Positions 11,936 to 23,336 of a DNA stretch of 64,000 nt are shown here, piece by piece. The notes under the pieces are model-generated. The model made no database searches. It was given only the letters and a program-made list of their open reading frames with translations, and had not been told where the DNA came from. This stretch comes from Limnephilus marmoratus. Lineage: Eukaryota > Arthropoda > Insecta > Trichoptera > Limnephilidae. Positions within the stretch are counted from its first letter, which is position 1. Each line of letters starts with the position of its first letter. The translations under genes were made by a program, and so were the position numbers. The stretch spans positions 49,711,117 through 49,775,116 of the forward strand of contig OU862912.1 of NCBI GenBank assembly GCA_917880885.1. The letters are read 5' to 3'.

Positions 11936-11986
11936 CTATCTATCTATCTATCTATCGTATATATCATCTATCTTCTATCTATCTAT
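11936..11986. repeat. TATC microsatellite
   Basis: A CTAT/TATC tetranucleotide run with small interruptions directly abuts the 5' end of the next Helitron. Confidence 0.8.
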
Positions 11987-12360
11987 TCTATACAAATAAA
12001 AATGAATCGCCGAAATGTATGTACGCACAAACTTCCGAACGACTGCACCAAATTGGATAATTCTTTTTTTTGTATTCGTTATTTTAAGGACAAGGTTTGT
12101 ATAAAACTACTGCTGAGCTCTGAAATTATACTGAGCATTATGAAATGGCACGCGAGCTGTTTGAAAACTGAATGTACCGGGAATGAATGCATGGTAGCGG
12201 AAGGGGAAGGGGTACCTGGGAAGGGGGAGGAGAACTCGGGAGGGGTGTTCGCGGGACGGGGGAAACGGACGAGTGGAGTGGGGAGAGGGAAGGAGGAGGA
12301 GGCGGAGTGGGAACGCGGGAAAGGAAGGGTAGGCGGAAGGGGAACGAGACGAATGGTAAT
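11987..12360 (+). mobile_element. Helitron, 3'-truncated
   Basis: TCTATACAAATAAAAATGAA and the following CGAAATGTATGTACGC segment match the Helitron at 2423, as do GGCACGCGAGCTGTTT and the G/A-rich block (12190-12345). The terminal hairpin and CTAG end are absent: homology stops near 12360, at a segment corresponding to GACAAATGG in the other copy. Confidence 0.7.
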
Positions 12361-13765
12361 CTTTCAATATCACAAGAAGGAAATAAAACAGACGTAGGCT
12401 TACATACGGCATCCATTTTCTAAAACTCATGATCAAGTGGGAGCCGCAGTGGAAACGACCCAGAGGCAGACTGAGTAAGTGGTACTGTAGAATGTGGTGC
12501 TTCGGACTATTTTTAATGTTTTTTTAATTTCTGGTAAATTAGCGGAGAAAAAATCTTTAAATATTTATTTAATATACTTATAGGTATCTGAAATATATTT
12601 ATGCATAACCACAGTAATTTATTTAAAAAAAAATAATCCGATTAAATAAATGTTGTCGGGGTCACCACGTCGTATGGTGATTACGGATAGCTATGTAATT
12701 ATTTCTGCAAACCTTACTAACGATAAGATGTCATTACTTTTGACAACTGTCATTCCATATTCATGTTTTTACTGTTTTATTAAAATAAATATAAAGGGGG
12801 AGGTGGTTCAAAGAAAACACATTTGTTTTTTTTTGTATGAAAATAGTTTGTTACCTCGGAAAAACATAACACCTAATAATTATTGATCTTGTAAAAAATA
12901 ATTATTTATCGTGAAAAAAGCAACAAAAATATAGTGCAGAGATGCACGCATAATAATGTTTCAAGTAAAATGTTATTCAGATGGTATGAACAAAATAAAA
13001 ATATTTTTAAAAAAGTAGAAAAATATAATTTGAATGAAAGTGAACAAATGGGAATGAAACGAGCCATTCAACAATTTATTAATAAAATAATGCTGAAATG
13101 ATGTCCACGTTTTTCGTTGATCGGTGTGATTTATTTTTTATTTTTTTTTAATGTGATTTTGGATTTTTACAATACCTCTAACACTCGACCCTGTTTTGTG
13201 CTTTTAAATACAAAATATTTTTCGCTGGCGCCTCTAATGGGTAACTTCTTATTTCGTACCTCCGACACGGCCTTTTCTACATTTTCCGGAGAATAATATT
13301 GATAACACATGCCCAGAGTCACCCGCCCTGTCCGAAGTCACATCATTCTACGGTAGATAAAAGAGGTATGGAGAAGGACTGGGATCTGGGATGAAGCGCT
13401 GTGATTATGATGTTTATCCAATTAAATTAAATAATGTACCGAATTGTAATTTTTAGGACCTCTGAAAAAAATCAACGATATCACGTTCTAACGATCCAAA
13501 GTAATTTAAGGACGGTCTCCATCAGGTGGAAGTAATCCATTACGCCCGGTGTCGGAATTCGTTTCGGCCGTTTGGGTTGACCCGTCCTCTCAGCGGTCGC
13601 CGCTGCTTTTCATGTGAGAAATGGCAGAGTGAGAAATGCCCGCGTCCGTGTCACACTCTGGACATGTTCGCAGATGCGTGTGACGTCAGACACGACCTTC
13701 AGCCGTTTTCTGACAGCGGTCAAGTACTGAAATAATTCGGACGACCGAATCTAGCGGTCAGCGCA
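12361..13765. other. Gene-free stretch
   Basis: No gene recognised. Sequence at 13510-13760 is noticeably more GC-rich than its surroundings (for example 13545-13720) and may be a retroelement remnant, but no motif supports a name. Confidence 0.4.
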
Positions 13766-13769
13766 GGCC

Positions 13770-14175
13770 CGGCCGGGGAGCGTATTTACAAAACCTATAC
13801 CGATTCAGTCGCGGTAACGACAATTTACATTTTAAATATACCTCTATATTGGTTAATTTTTATCACATTGCAAAAACAAAAATTGTTCTAAAATCTAGAT
13901 AAAATAATCTTTCTGATGTGTACATTAGAAATTCAAAATTTTATTTCTAAATATTTAAATTTTAATATTATTCCCATATATTGTAAATACACCTCTATAT
14001 TGATAATTTTTTATCACTTTGCAAAAACAAAAATTGTTCTATAATCTAGATAAAATAATCTTTCCAATGTGTATATTAGAAATTAATAATTTTATTTCTA
14101 AATATTTAAATTTTGATATTGAAAATTTAAAGCGACTGAAACGCGTTAGGGATTGTAAATACGCGGCCGGGGATT
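13770..14175. mobile_element. Non-autonomous TIR element with internal duplication
   Basis: Inverted ends are CGTATTTACAAAACC...TTCAGTCGC (13781-13812) and its partner at 14132-14163. They are extended outward by CCGGCC-rich bases, although no clean target duplication was found. The inside is almost entirely two tandem copies of a 151-bp AT-rich unit (13833-13983 and 13984-14134) containing GCAAAAACAAAAATTGTTCT. A lone copy of this unit lies on the minus strand at about 36305-36425. Confidence 0.65.
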
Positions 14176-14565
14176 GCCGCTAGGTTAGTTTAATACAATT
14201 TTTAACAATAAACTCGGACGCATAAACACAGAATTCATTAAAACGTCCCAAGCACACAAACACTTTACGCGACAACACATAAGTAACACGATAACATACA
14301 TTTAAATACCATCCACACTAATTATGGTAAACAATCCATTGGTTACGAGGGGGGCAACACATATATAATTGCCTCCCAAACGACATTAAAAACGAAAAAA
14401 AGCTGGGTAAATTAAAAAAAATACACATTTTTTTATTGTTGATAAACAAAGTAATGAAATAGAATAGCGCTGTGTTGAAATTTTTAGATTAGTTTAATGT
14501 GTTTAATTATTTCTAGTTAAAAGAGTGAAAATATAATTGTCTTTTTACAATTAATTTATTATATA
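14176..14565. other. Gene-free stretch
   Basis: AT-rich sequence with no recognisable feature. Confidence 0.5.
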
Positions 14566-14566
14566 T

Positions 14567-14940
14567 GACGGCCTCCATGACCGGGGGGTATGGCTCTCGA
14601 CAACGAAACCGGAGGCCGCGGGTTCTAGTAAATTCCATTAAATCAATTTGTCTTGTTTCACAATTAATAAATTAAAAATAGTATTAACTATATTAGCGGC
14701 ACTTTCCGGAGTGGAAGGTACTATCAGTATCGCCATGGTGTAAGACCGCCATTCAGAATTAAAACGTTGCTTGAAATCGCTTTAGTCTGGTTTGGTGACC
14801 AGCTCAGAATATCCAGGTACTTCGCCACCTTCTTATTCCCCATCTCCTTTTCCTCCCCACTATTTACAGCCTCACTGGCTCTAAACGGTTGGGAGCAGTT
14901 GAAACTCTTGTGCGGAATTCACATTAAAAAAAATTTACGA
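14567..14940 (+). mobile_element. tRNA-headed SINE (family S1)
   Basis: The head GGCCTCCATGACCGGGG and GGCCGCGGGTTCTAG resembles tRNA-derived pol III A and B boxes, degraded here. The body follows the family: CACAATTAATAAATTAAAA, GGAGTGGAAGGTACTATCAG, TGGTGTAAGACCGCCATTCA, ACGTTGCTTGAAAT, GGTTGGGAGCAGTTGAAACT, then an A-rich tail near 14925. The best-preserved relative is at 34768-35175. Non-coding; depends on a LINE for retrotransposition. Confidence 0.75.
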
Positions 14941-15282
14941 TATTATTATATGAATAATGAAATTTAACGGGACGTCAAATCTTAAAGCAAAGATAGTCAC
15001 ACTTTTTTTGTAAATGTTTAAAATGTCAGTATTTTCAACACGCAGCATAATTTCAGTCATAAAATAAAAATAAAAAAAACTATCAAAAATGTGAAACCAT
15101 GTATTTGCCATAAACACAAATAAAATGGTGTGGAGGAACTTACAGTTCAGTTCAGTAGAAAAATATTTCAAATTTCACATTATTTTAATGAAAGAATTGC
15201 ATAAAATATTTTAGAAAAAACACTGAAAAAACCACAATTTGACACAATAATGAAAATCTTCCTTGGCAACAATAATTTACAA

Positions 15283-15342
15283 CCGGACTCTCTCGACTCT
15301 GCACCGCGGTGCGAGGGATGGATTCATACATCTGTCTTCATA
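15283..15342 (+). mobile_element. R1 fragment fused to a SINE
   Basis: CCGGACTCTCTCGAC, CTGCACCGCGGTGCGAGG and GGATTCATACATCTGTC match the middle of the R1 leader. The match stops abruptly where an inverted SINE begins. Confidence 0.6.
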
Positions 15343-15530
15343 TGGTGGTCTTACACCAGGTCGATTCTAGAATATCTTCCACCCTGCAAAGTGCCGCAAA
15401 TATTATATACTAGGTATATATTTTAAATTAATTAATAGTTAAATAACACAAATTAATCAAATAAAATTTATATGCGCACGCTGGAATTCGGTCCCGCGAC
15501 CTTTGGATTGTAAGTCAAGAAGTCAAGAGG
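15343..15530 (-). mobile_element. SINE S1, 5' half
   Basis: On the minus strand it carries a TCGCGGGACCGAATTCC-like B box and TTTGATTAATTTGTGTTATT, then the body up to ATTCTAG...CACCATATG. The 3' half of the family sequence is missing. Confidence 0.65.
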
Positions 15531-15585
15531 AAAGTTTTGACCCATAAATTCCTACCTTCCCCTGATACTATATCTGGGAGTATCT

Positions 15586-15693
15586 GGGCCTAAGGCTTGG
15601 AATAGACTCCCTCCGGAATTAAGATGCACAACAAGCCCAACAGAGTTTAGGTCCAAACTAAAAGCCTACCTTTTTGGGCTCTCATACCCTTAA
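15586..15693 (+). pseudogene. Non-LTR reverse transcriptase C-terminus
   Basis: The frame reads GPKAWNRLPPELR and FRSKLKAYLFGLSYP then stop (TAA 15691-15693). This is the characteristic (A/L)WN-LP...F+..L+..L ending of non-LTR ORF2 proteins. It is a 5'-truncated copy; its 3' untranslated part continues to about 15750. Confidence 0.75.
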
Positions 15694-15750
15694 TCTAAAT
15701 ATACCTATCTGAGAGTATCATACTTGTATTGCCTGTGATATGTCTTAATC

Positions 15751-16019
15751 ACACTTTTCTTACTGAATTAAAATTACTCGAGTCCTTACACATCAATCTG
15801 TCTCTTGACGAATCACATTTAGGAAGATCAAATCTTACTGCACCACCCACCATTAAACGTTGCTTTTACTTTCTAAAATACACTCATCAAAGAATACATT
15901 ACATATTAATTTTAAAATATTTTTCAGGATTAAATAACATGTGTTTACAATTATGTCCTCCGCGTGCGAACTATATCTAAATTTCTTTAAATAGACAATA
16001 TATACAGTGTTAATGTCTA
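15751..16019. other. Short gene-free gap
   Basis: Nothing recognised. Confidence 0.4.
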
Positions 16020-16290
16020 GCGACCTCCCAGGTAAGTATGGTCCTGTTTTCATTCACTTTTAGGCAGCATCGCGTTCATTGGTCAAAACATTGTACCTAC
16101 ATATATTTTCGTATCGGTGATCAATGAACCGGTGTACGCAATTTTTAGCCATAAGTTGTTTTTAATTGTTTGTCTAGCTTTCAGCTCTTTTAGATTTTAG
16201 AAATGCATTATAAGTTTGTACAGCGCCCTTGAGGTGATTTTTCACAAAAACGGCGCTATATAAATCATCAAAATATTATACCTTTTTCCT
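16020..16290 (+). repeat. Dispersed repeat R4 (probable non-LTR 3' end)
   Basis: CGACCTCCCAGGTAAG, AGGCAGCATCGCGTTCATTG, TCGTATCGGTGATCAATGAA and TGTACAGCGCCC...AACGGCGCTATATAAATCAT are nearly identical to 49325-49605 in the same orientation. The AGCGCC/GGCGCT hairpin just before a short A/T tail is a common design of non-LTR 3' ends. Confidence 0.65.
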
Positions 16291-16800
16291 TTCCAGAACT
16301 TCCTCCCCTTATTTTACCTAATAAGACCCTGATCAATTGGCACGCGTGTAAATTACACACTTAAATTAATTAATTTCTGATACAAAAATAAAAACAAATG
16401 TTTTCAATAAAAATAGTATTTAAATTTGCATGTCCAATGCACCCCTGTGACGGGCCATGTGTCTTGGCCGTCGCTAGATGTGCGGCGATAAAAAATCTCG
16501 ACCTACGTACAAAATGCACTCTTGTAATTGAGTAAGGCGGAGTCATGAACATTGACCGCAACGGAGTCGGGGGCATTTGCATCATTTCGTGGCTAAAGTG
16601 ACCTTCACATGGATAGGGCAGAGAGGGGAAAGAGAAATGAGAAAACTGCCGTCGACTAGGCCAAATTAAATGTCAAGTTACGTCCGTTGATGTGGATAGA
16701 TATTGAATGCAATTCGCAGTCTAATTACATACAGCAATAACTAGAACATTGTTCAATCTGAAGCAATTATTCTAGATTAGTGTGATTCGTTTATTTATCA
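16291..16800. other. Gene-free stretch
   Basis: No gene or repeat recognised. Confidence 0.45.
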
Positions 16801-17513
16801 CTAGCTGACCCGACAAACGTTGTTCTGCCATATAACAAAATAACGAATGTATTGTAAGTGTGTGGGGATAGGATCTATGACAGAAAGAGGAATGGAGCGC
16901 TGTAGACGATGATCGCCGATAAAAGCAAAAAACACCAACTTAAGAGGGAAGATGAAATAAAGAAAATCAATATAAATTTCGAAGAGCAATTAAGTGTACG
17001 ATATTTTTGTCAGTCCGTCTTTAGCCAACACAAATAAGCTCGATGGTTTGCCCACGCGATGCCGAATGAAATATCATAATGACGCGACGCGATGGTTCTC
17101 GGGAATGTCTTGCGCATTTGTGGATGAAAGTTCCATAAGGCGGACGTAGCGCCATCTGTCAATCAACAGCATAAATAATTTCTTTCTGTTGGAAATACGA
17201 TAGACGGTAAAATTTGTTCATACAAAAATACTGAAATCGCGATTAAAAAATGGGAGGGTGGGGGGAGGAGAGTTAAAATTTGGGGCCATAGATATTTTTT
17301 GATGCCAAATAAAAAAATTTAAAAAAATAAAAATTGTAAAAAAAAATTTTTTTTTTGGGTAGGGACACCCTAATCACCTAACGGTATGAAATATGCTTTA
17401 AAACCTATTCTCATACCTACCAAATATACATAAAAAATTTCATAAAAATCGGTCAAGCCGTTTCGGAGTAGTGCGACCACAAACACCGTGACATGAGATC
17501 TTTATATATAAGA
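16801..17513 (-). mobile_element. Non-autonomous Helitron
   Basis: On the minus strand it starts TCTTATATATAAAGATCTC after an A and ends GTCGGGTCAGCTAG before a T, as expected for Helitron insertion. The 5' part (TGTCACGGTGTTTG, CTCCGAAACGGCTTGACC-like) matches the Helitron at 35544-36145. No coding capacity. Confidence 0.8.
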
Positions 17514-17576
17514 TGTACCTACTTACATACCTGCCACATTTTATAATATATGGTACATAAAACGGTCTACTCGCCA

Positions 17577-17680
17577 TACACAAATATGAGAGCAAAAGGG
17601 GGGGGGGGGGTGGTATTCAGAGGGGGTTATGGGGAGAGGGGAGTTAAGGGGAGAGGGGGTTGGGGTAAATTAGGAGGATT
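17577..17680 (+). repeat. G-tract-rich segment
   Basis: Repeated G3-G13 runs separated by short A/T spacers resemble the G-rich interior block of the Helitrons but lack Helitron ends. It could form G-quadruplexes on the plus strand. Confidence 0.5.
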
Positions 17681-17699
17681 AAAAAAGAATGGCACGCAA

Positions 17700-18204
17700 A
17701 AAGGGACTACTCGCACCAAACAAATCTACGAATTGTTGTTATTTTTGTCTTTAATTTCCAACATTAAGACCACTTAAGATGAGTTGGCTATCTTCCAAAT
17801 AAGTTATAGGTTCGTGTTGTTTATTAAGTTATCGTAAAAGTTATAATGAATATCAAACTTTACAGACGTCCTTACTAGTCTAGGCTCTGAGTAGTTCTGC
17901 CGCTACTGCGAGCGGAGGGCGGACTGGAGGAGCCCGCCTCGTCTCGCCGATGCCATCGGCAATCATCGTAACAGTACCTAAGACACGAACGACGATAGAT
18001 GGTACTATTGTGATATCATACTCAACTGCCATCTGATGGGATGTAGCAGAACTTAGTATTACTAACTATGCCATCGGCATCTATTGTAAGAAGCTGAAAC
18101 TAAAAGAATAATCAACACAATCATTTGTGAGTTTATTTTTTGAGAATTTGACGCACAGAAATGTATTATTCGAATGTATATGAATTAGCAGTATAGTCAG
18201 GTAT
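17700..18204. other. Gene-free stretch
   Basis: No gene seen. ATGCCATCGGCA occurs at about 17950 and again at 18068, suggesting a small local duplication. Confidence 0.4.
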
Positions 18205-18320
18205 ATTCTTTCATAGCCCAACCCCTCTCTCCTCATTTTCTTCATTGTGACAACACAGATTGGTAGGGTTATAATTTCACTGGCTCCGGACGATGGCAAC
18301 TCTTGTACGTTAATAACACA
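18205..18320 (+). mobile_element. SINE S1 tail fragment, degraded
   Basis: TTTCACTGGCTCCGGACGATGG followed by ACTCTTGTACG-like sequence matches the S1 3' end (CACTGGCTCCAGACGGGAGC...ATTCTTGTGTGG at 35130). Only the tail remains. Confidence 0.5.
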
Positions 18321-19164
18321 TAAAATAAATACGAAAGTGAAGAATATTGACGTTTACTGAAGTTGAAAAAAAATCTCAAAATGGGAGCTCTTGCTCTATT
18401 AAATTGACAAAGGACTTTGTTTGAAATTACTAGTCCAATGCAACTAATATCCACGAATAATGTCAATTCCATAATGAGCTAACGAGTTTTGAAAAACACC
18501 ATTAAATCGAGTAAAAAAAAGATAAGATGTTGATAAGATAAGATAAGATTTACATTGTTAGCTCCCTATATTTTAATAAAAAAAATGGAAAAAAAAACAA
18601 AAAATTCAATGTGACATAATAATAACCGATAGCCAATTTCTCATGCAAAACTTAAATTTGAATTGCTACTGCCTCACTGCTATTTGTCTATTATTGAATG
18701 ACCTAAGAAACCAAGCAGTCCGATAATTTGTTATAAAAGCGGACATACCAACCAACCAAGTTTCTACAGAAACAGGAAAAATGCCACATAAATTGCGTAA
18801 AATTGAATGAAATAAAACAGAATGATTCCTACATAAAGAGAAGTTAATAGTAATAGGAAGTTAGAATACAGCAAATTGCAAATTAAACGTGAAACTTCAG
18901 TGTTGCCTACAACTTTATTTCGAGTTATAACTGTCACTTAATTGTCGAATTACGACGTTACCTACGTTATAATAAAAATAACCGTACTTTAAAATTGTTG
19001 TTCTTCGTATATATGTATATTTATATCATGCATGTATTTTTTTTATTTTTGTTATTGTTTTTATTTCTCACTGTACTTTTAAATTTTTGTTGCTTTTACT
19101 TTTATTTCATGTTTGTATTTTTGTTTTCTATCGTAACTTTTATTTATATTATATTATAATTCTC
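18321..19164. other. Gene-free AT-rich stretch
   Basis: No gene. A GATAAGAT short tandem run is present at 18520-18550. Confidence 0.45.
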
Positions 19165-19235
19165 GTGTTAAAATTGTACTGTCTTTTTATATTTATGTAA
19201 AAGCCCTCTGGGCGTAAATTAAATAAATAACTATA
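19165..19235 (+). mobile_element. Non-LTR retrotransposon 3' tail
   Basis: ATGTAAAAGCCCTCTGGGCG followed by TAAATTAAATAAATAA is a compact 3'-end hairpin and tail. The minus-strand sequences at about 46745-46785 and 53452-53490 have the same design (AAAGCC..GGCGTAAATAAATA). Only the 3' end was inserted here. Confidence 0.6.
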
Positions 19236-19329
19236 TTCAAATTTCAGTTCTACCCTTTATTTACCAGTTTACCCTTATCTACGGAAAAATTACGCAAATA
19301 GAGATACGTTTTAAGATTTTCACGGCCAC

Positions 19330-19460
19330 AAGCATTTCTACCGGAACTAACATCTACCGGATCTGCCCTGTGATGGACACTGCAACGATGTCCGAAACGT
19401 TGGCTAAAGAAGGAGGTAGCGCAACACGGCATAACACCCCAAAAACAAATAACGAAAATA
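19330..19460 (+). ncRNA. Hammerhead-like motif of a Penelope-type end, degraded
   Basis: CCCTGTGATGGACACTGCAA then TGTCCGAAACGTTGG forms a GGACA/TGTCC stem between a CTGATGA-like box (one base missing here) and GAAAC. The downstream GGCTAAAGAAGGAGGTAGCG and CACGGCATAACACCCC are shared with the copies at 44400 (minus) and 53275. Catalytic activity is unlikely for this copy because the CTGANGA box is broken. Confidence 0.45.
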
Positions 19461-20047
19461 CAATTCATCAACATTTTTAAAATAGAGATCACGTAATAAA
19501 TAGCGACGTCCAATATTGGTCAAAGAAAATAATAATTTACTTCGCATTAATCATAGTTACCTAAAAACAATTATTGAAGTGAAAACTTCTTTAGCACCGT
19601 TGTGATTTGAAACCCGATGAAACTAAAAAGTAACACTAAAAAGAAACAAACACATACATCTATAGGATTTAGCCTGCGAGAGAATGAGATGGACTAATCG
19701 GTCTCCTCTTTGTGCGGTGCTCGTAGCATCTCCACTCTAGTCGACTTTAGTTTTTTTATGATTTCACTTCTACCGCGTGTGAACTGCACACATTTTTTTA
19801 AATAATCAATTAACCTCACAAGAAGACCCCTCCCTGTCTGCACAGTGATACTGGGCAACTATATCGCCACCAGGTTCGGCAGCATTTTGATGCGGGCTAA
19901 GGTAGGGGCCATAGGAAGGGATTTATTAATGCAGATTTTGAAGATGCCCTGTTTTGAATACTCAGCACAACATAATACATGTTAATACATGCACCACTTT
20001 CGGTTTACCCCTAAACAAAAACAATACTTGCAGAGTATGAATTTGAG
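19461..20047. other. Gene-free stretch with a small repeat
   Basis: The segment at 19575-19765 (AAAACTTCTTTAGCACCG, ACATCTATAGGATTTAGC, ATCGGTCTCCTCTTTGTGCG) is closely repeated at about 39320-39535. The two may be copies of an unrecognised element. Confidence 0.55.
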
Positions 20048-20535
20048 AGGCGGGTGTGGGTACCGCATTGGGAACCATTTATTGGATAAACCTCTGCCAT
20101 AGGTCGCCCTAAGTGGTTCGCTACGTATGATGATTTAGCAGAGGTGCCCGGGTTCATGAAAAGAGGTTTGTACGGGTTATAGCGAGGTATTCGCCACCAA
20201 GACCGTGTTTTTTTGGCGGCGGATACGTCTGCCCACCAGCTGCATGGCAGGCCGTATTCGGAGAGAATGGTTGAGGGAGTTCCTTTTACTTCTCCAGCCG
20301 TAATCTCTCGGAACATCGCCTTGCACCGAGGTGGAAGCGATGGATTCATACATCCGTCACTCCTGGACACACTGACCCCCAGATTTCTACCAAACCATAA
20401 TACCCTTTTCCTTCGCAGAATTTCTCTCCTTCATTCCCTAAAAATACCCTTCACACAGCATTCCCAAATATGACACAGGCCCCTGAGAGGAATTATTTTC
20501 CTCAGGGCCTTCTGTGTGAAGCTAATGTAACAACG
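20048..20535 (+). mobile_element. R1 composite non-LTR-derived element, near full length
   Basis: The leader half runs from GGCGGGTGTGGGTACCG and ACCATTTATTGG to CTGGACACACTGACCCCC. The junction lies in the pyrimidine-rich stretch at about 20405-20440. The 3' half carries CACACAGCATTCCCAAATATG, the GGCCCCTGAGAGGAATTATT hairpin and TGTGAAGCTAATGTAA. About 490 bp, with no coding frame. Confidence 0.8.
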
Positions 20536-22961
20536 AGATTGTAAATTTGAGCAAAATTTTAGCACAGTCTCACAGGGTTTGGTGAAAATGGCCGTTAGCG
20601 CTCAGCTTGGCTGATTCAAAAGATTTCCACTCTGCGTTCATGTGTTGAGATCAACACGATCTGTCGAGATTGGAAGTTAGGAACGATTTCAATGCAATGG
20701 GAAAAGGCGTGGCACATCAGGCCATAGACTTAGACGCATATTTCCCTAGACTTGGAGTGTTAAGAATACCTGACAGCTGTGGCGTAATGGACGTTGCCGA
20801 ACGGGTTTCTAAAGTGGAAACGCCCCCTAAACGATGTGAAATGATTTCAACAACACAATTTACAAGGAATGTTGGTACGATTTTCTTAACCTTGTCTATT
20901 TCCATGTCAAGCAACATTAGGACGCTGAGGAACCGACGGATGGGGTTCTGGACTTACAACAAAACACCGTAAACATAAACGTTGTTCACCTTTTCAATTC
21001 CATTTGTCTAACATTTGGTAACATGCATTAAAAGAAGAAGGGCTACTGCGTGGTGAACACATAATTACAAAAACCACGGATTTTCCACCTTTCCAAATTC
21101 TTTCGCAAAACAACGAATTTGTTAGTATCAAGAAAAGAAGAGGAAGATAAATAATGTGGGAATCTTAACGACGTAAGTGAAGAAAGCGTGTAAACAATAT
21201 ACACCGCGGCACGGCGTATTGTACGAACGTACAGTCGTATTCACCCTAGTAGGCCCGGAGATTCGACCTTTCTGCCGCGTTCATTTTATTAATTCTGAAG
21301 AACGTGCTACAAATATTTAAAATGTGTCTCCATGTTGTCCTTCCGAAATTATTAATTCATCGTCTAGAAAAATAAAATCTGGTGCTTACCACTAACTTTA
21401 TAGTTAAACAACGGGTTATATAGTTTTGAAATCGTTGTACGTAAAATATATTAATGGTAAGGTACTGTTTTTATTAATCTAATATATAAATAACTCGCAT
21501 TTCTTGTGCAACATGGAAAAAAATTTATTATAGTTACGGATTCGCCGGAAATGATTAAAATGTGAGTTTTGAGCGTACAAAAATTATTAGGATTGTGTAC
21601 CGCCTTAAGCGGTATAACGCGTCATCTCTGGCGTTAAGGTAAAATTACTTTTAAGAGAGTGTGTCCTAACATAACAGCAGTATTTAGCTCATACGGCATT
21701 TAAGAAAACTGTAAAAATATGTCGTATACGGCCGATTTAACATGTGTTACACTGTCGCAAAACATATATAAATATTCACCACCCTTCAGTAGGGTTAAGA
21801 AAAACGTCGATTTAAATAAGTATGTTTAATATTCACCTTACTCACAAAATTCGGCAACATATCGGAACCAGTGGAACTCCTGTGTGATAAACACATGCTT
21901 TCAACATCGCGGTAAATAAATTTGTTTCTTCGCCTCCCGTATTCCTTACGTAAAACCACATTCGGCAATATCGGGATTTTAGAACAAGTGGGACTGGTGT
22001 GATAAATACAGACCAACAACCAAATAAAAAAACACGTGTGCATTTATTATTTATTTGTATATCTTCATAATTTGTTTCTGACAGCAAGAAAACCAAAAGA
22101 GTCGAAAGAAAAACTAAGGTTTATTTTTTGTATTGACGTATGGAGAGATAAATTGTGCGTGTGAAAAGTTGAAAAAGAAAATTATTCCCGAGCTTAAATA
22201 AGTTTTCCCACAAAGCAACGAGATGTCTCTGGCGAAGACAGTACCCGTCTACCCGTCGGGTAGTCAAAGAGGCGTAGAACAATGTTCGTAGTTATTATCG
22301 GAAAACCATTATTTTGCAAAATGTATTTTAATTATCGCCGACATCGTATTTGTATTTCTGACATGTGACGTGCGAGTTCCAAGGCAGACAGTTTGTATTA
22401 AATTTACAAAATCACACATTTAAACATTATATTAATATTCTTTTGTGTTACTTCCACTCCTGTCGCCGTTAAATGAGGCCTAAAGGTTAAACGTGCGTCA
22501 AGGTTCGTTAAGAAGAAACACGATTGCTGGGAATTTTGAATAATAGGTTATTAACTAAATTGTTGCCATCACTGTCGCTGTCCCCCCCCCCCTCCCCATG
22601 AATTCAACTACATCGCAGACTGATAATGCCTAAATAAAATCGTTAAAATTGAGGCTATGTATTTCCCATTTTTCTCCTCGAAAAGTGGACTGATTTTTTT
22701 GCCTATTGCTTTATAAGAAAATATTTTATGTCATTATGTTATCCTGTTTTTCTTGTATGTATAATGAACGTCTGTTGATGGCGTTAAAACCAGGAAATTT
22801 TAACGATATTTAAAGGGTCCTAATTCCCTTAAAAAGTAACTTACCAAAAAAGCACAGACACGCTAGTGGTTATTAACAATAATTAATATTATTAAAGGAA
22901 ATTGAGGACGTTTATATGAATAAAACGCCGCCCGGTTTGATCTTAAAATAATATTTATTAT
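20536..22961. other. Gene-free stretch
   Basis: No gene recognised. Two related short blocks, CGGCAACATATCGGAACCAG (about 21850) and CGGCAATATCGGGATTTTAG (about 21962), suggest a small internal duplication with ACTGGTGTGATAAATAC-type flanks. A C11 run occurs near 22581. Confidence 0.4.
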
Positions 22962-23215
22962 AAAGGTTTTAAAATGTTCAATGAACTCCCTGTAAATGTT
23001 AAGGAGGCTAAAAGTCTTGCAGTTTTTCGTGGATTATGTCTTAATGTTGTAGTTAGTAAGTTTGTTGTTGTTTGTTGTATGTCCAAATTTTAGTCAGTAG
23101 GTAGTAAATAATATTGCAATAGTCATAGAAAAGAAAACATTACATATAACATGTCAAATTTTATATCTAAATAAAATACACAATAAAAAAATAAAAATAA
23201 ATAAAATAAAATGTA
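22962..23215 (+). pseudogene. Non-LTR reverse transcriptase C-terminus and 3' tail
   Basis: The frame reads FKMFNELPVNVKEAKSLAVF and ends at TAG 23091-23093. This is the typical FN-LP...F ending of a non-LTR ORF2. After the stop an AT-rich untranslated part ends in an AAATAAATAAAATAAA tail (23170-23210). Only the last 40 or so codons remain. Confidence 0.65.
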
Positions 23216-23336
23216 CCTCAGAATTGCGATAGGTATAAATGTTTAGCAATTAAAACTAATCAAGTATGCAAAGAGGATATACGGCCGTAAAACCGAAGTC
23301 GATATACTTATATCTAAAAACAATAATCTTTTAGGG

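Noticed and set aside
16370..16585. 71-codon frame near 16.4-16.6 kb as a host gene
   Set aside because: No recognisable motif; a single short frame between repeats.
21476..21510. Helitron 5' end (TCTAATATATAAATAACTCGC)
   Set aside because: Resembles the start at 35544 for only about 20 bp, with no matching 3' end or interior.
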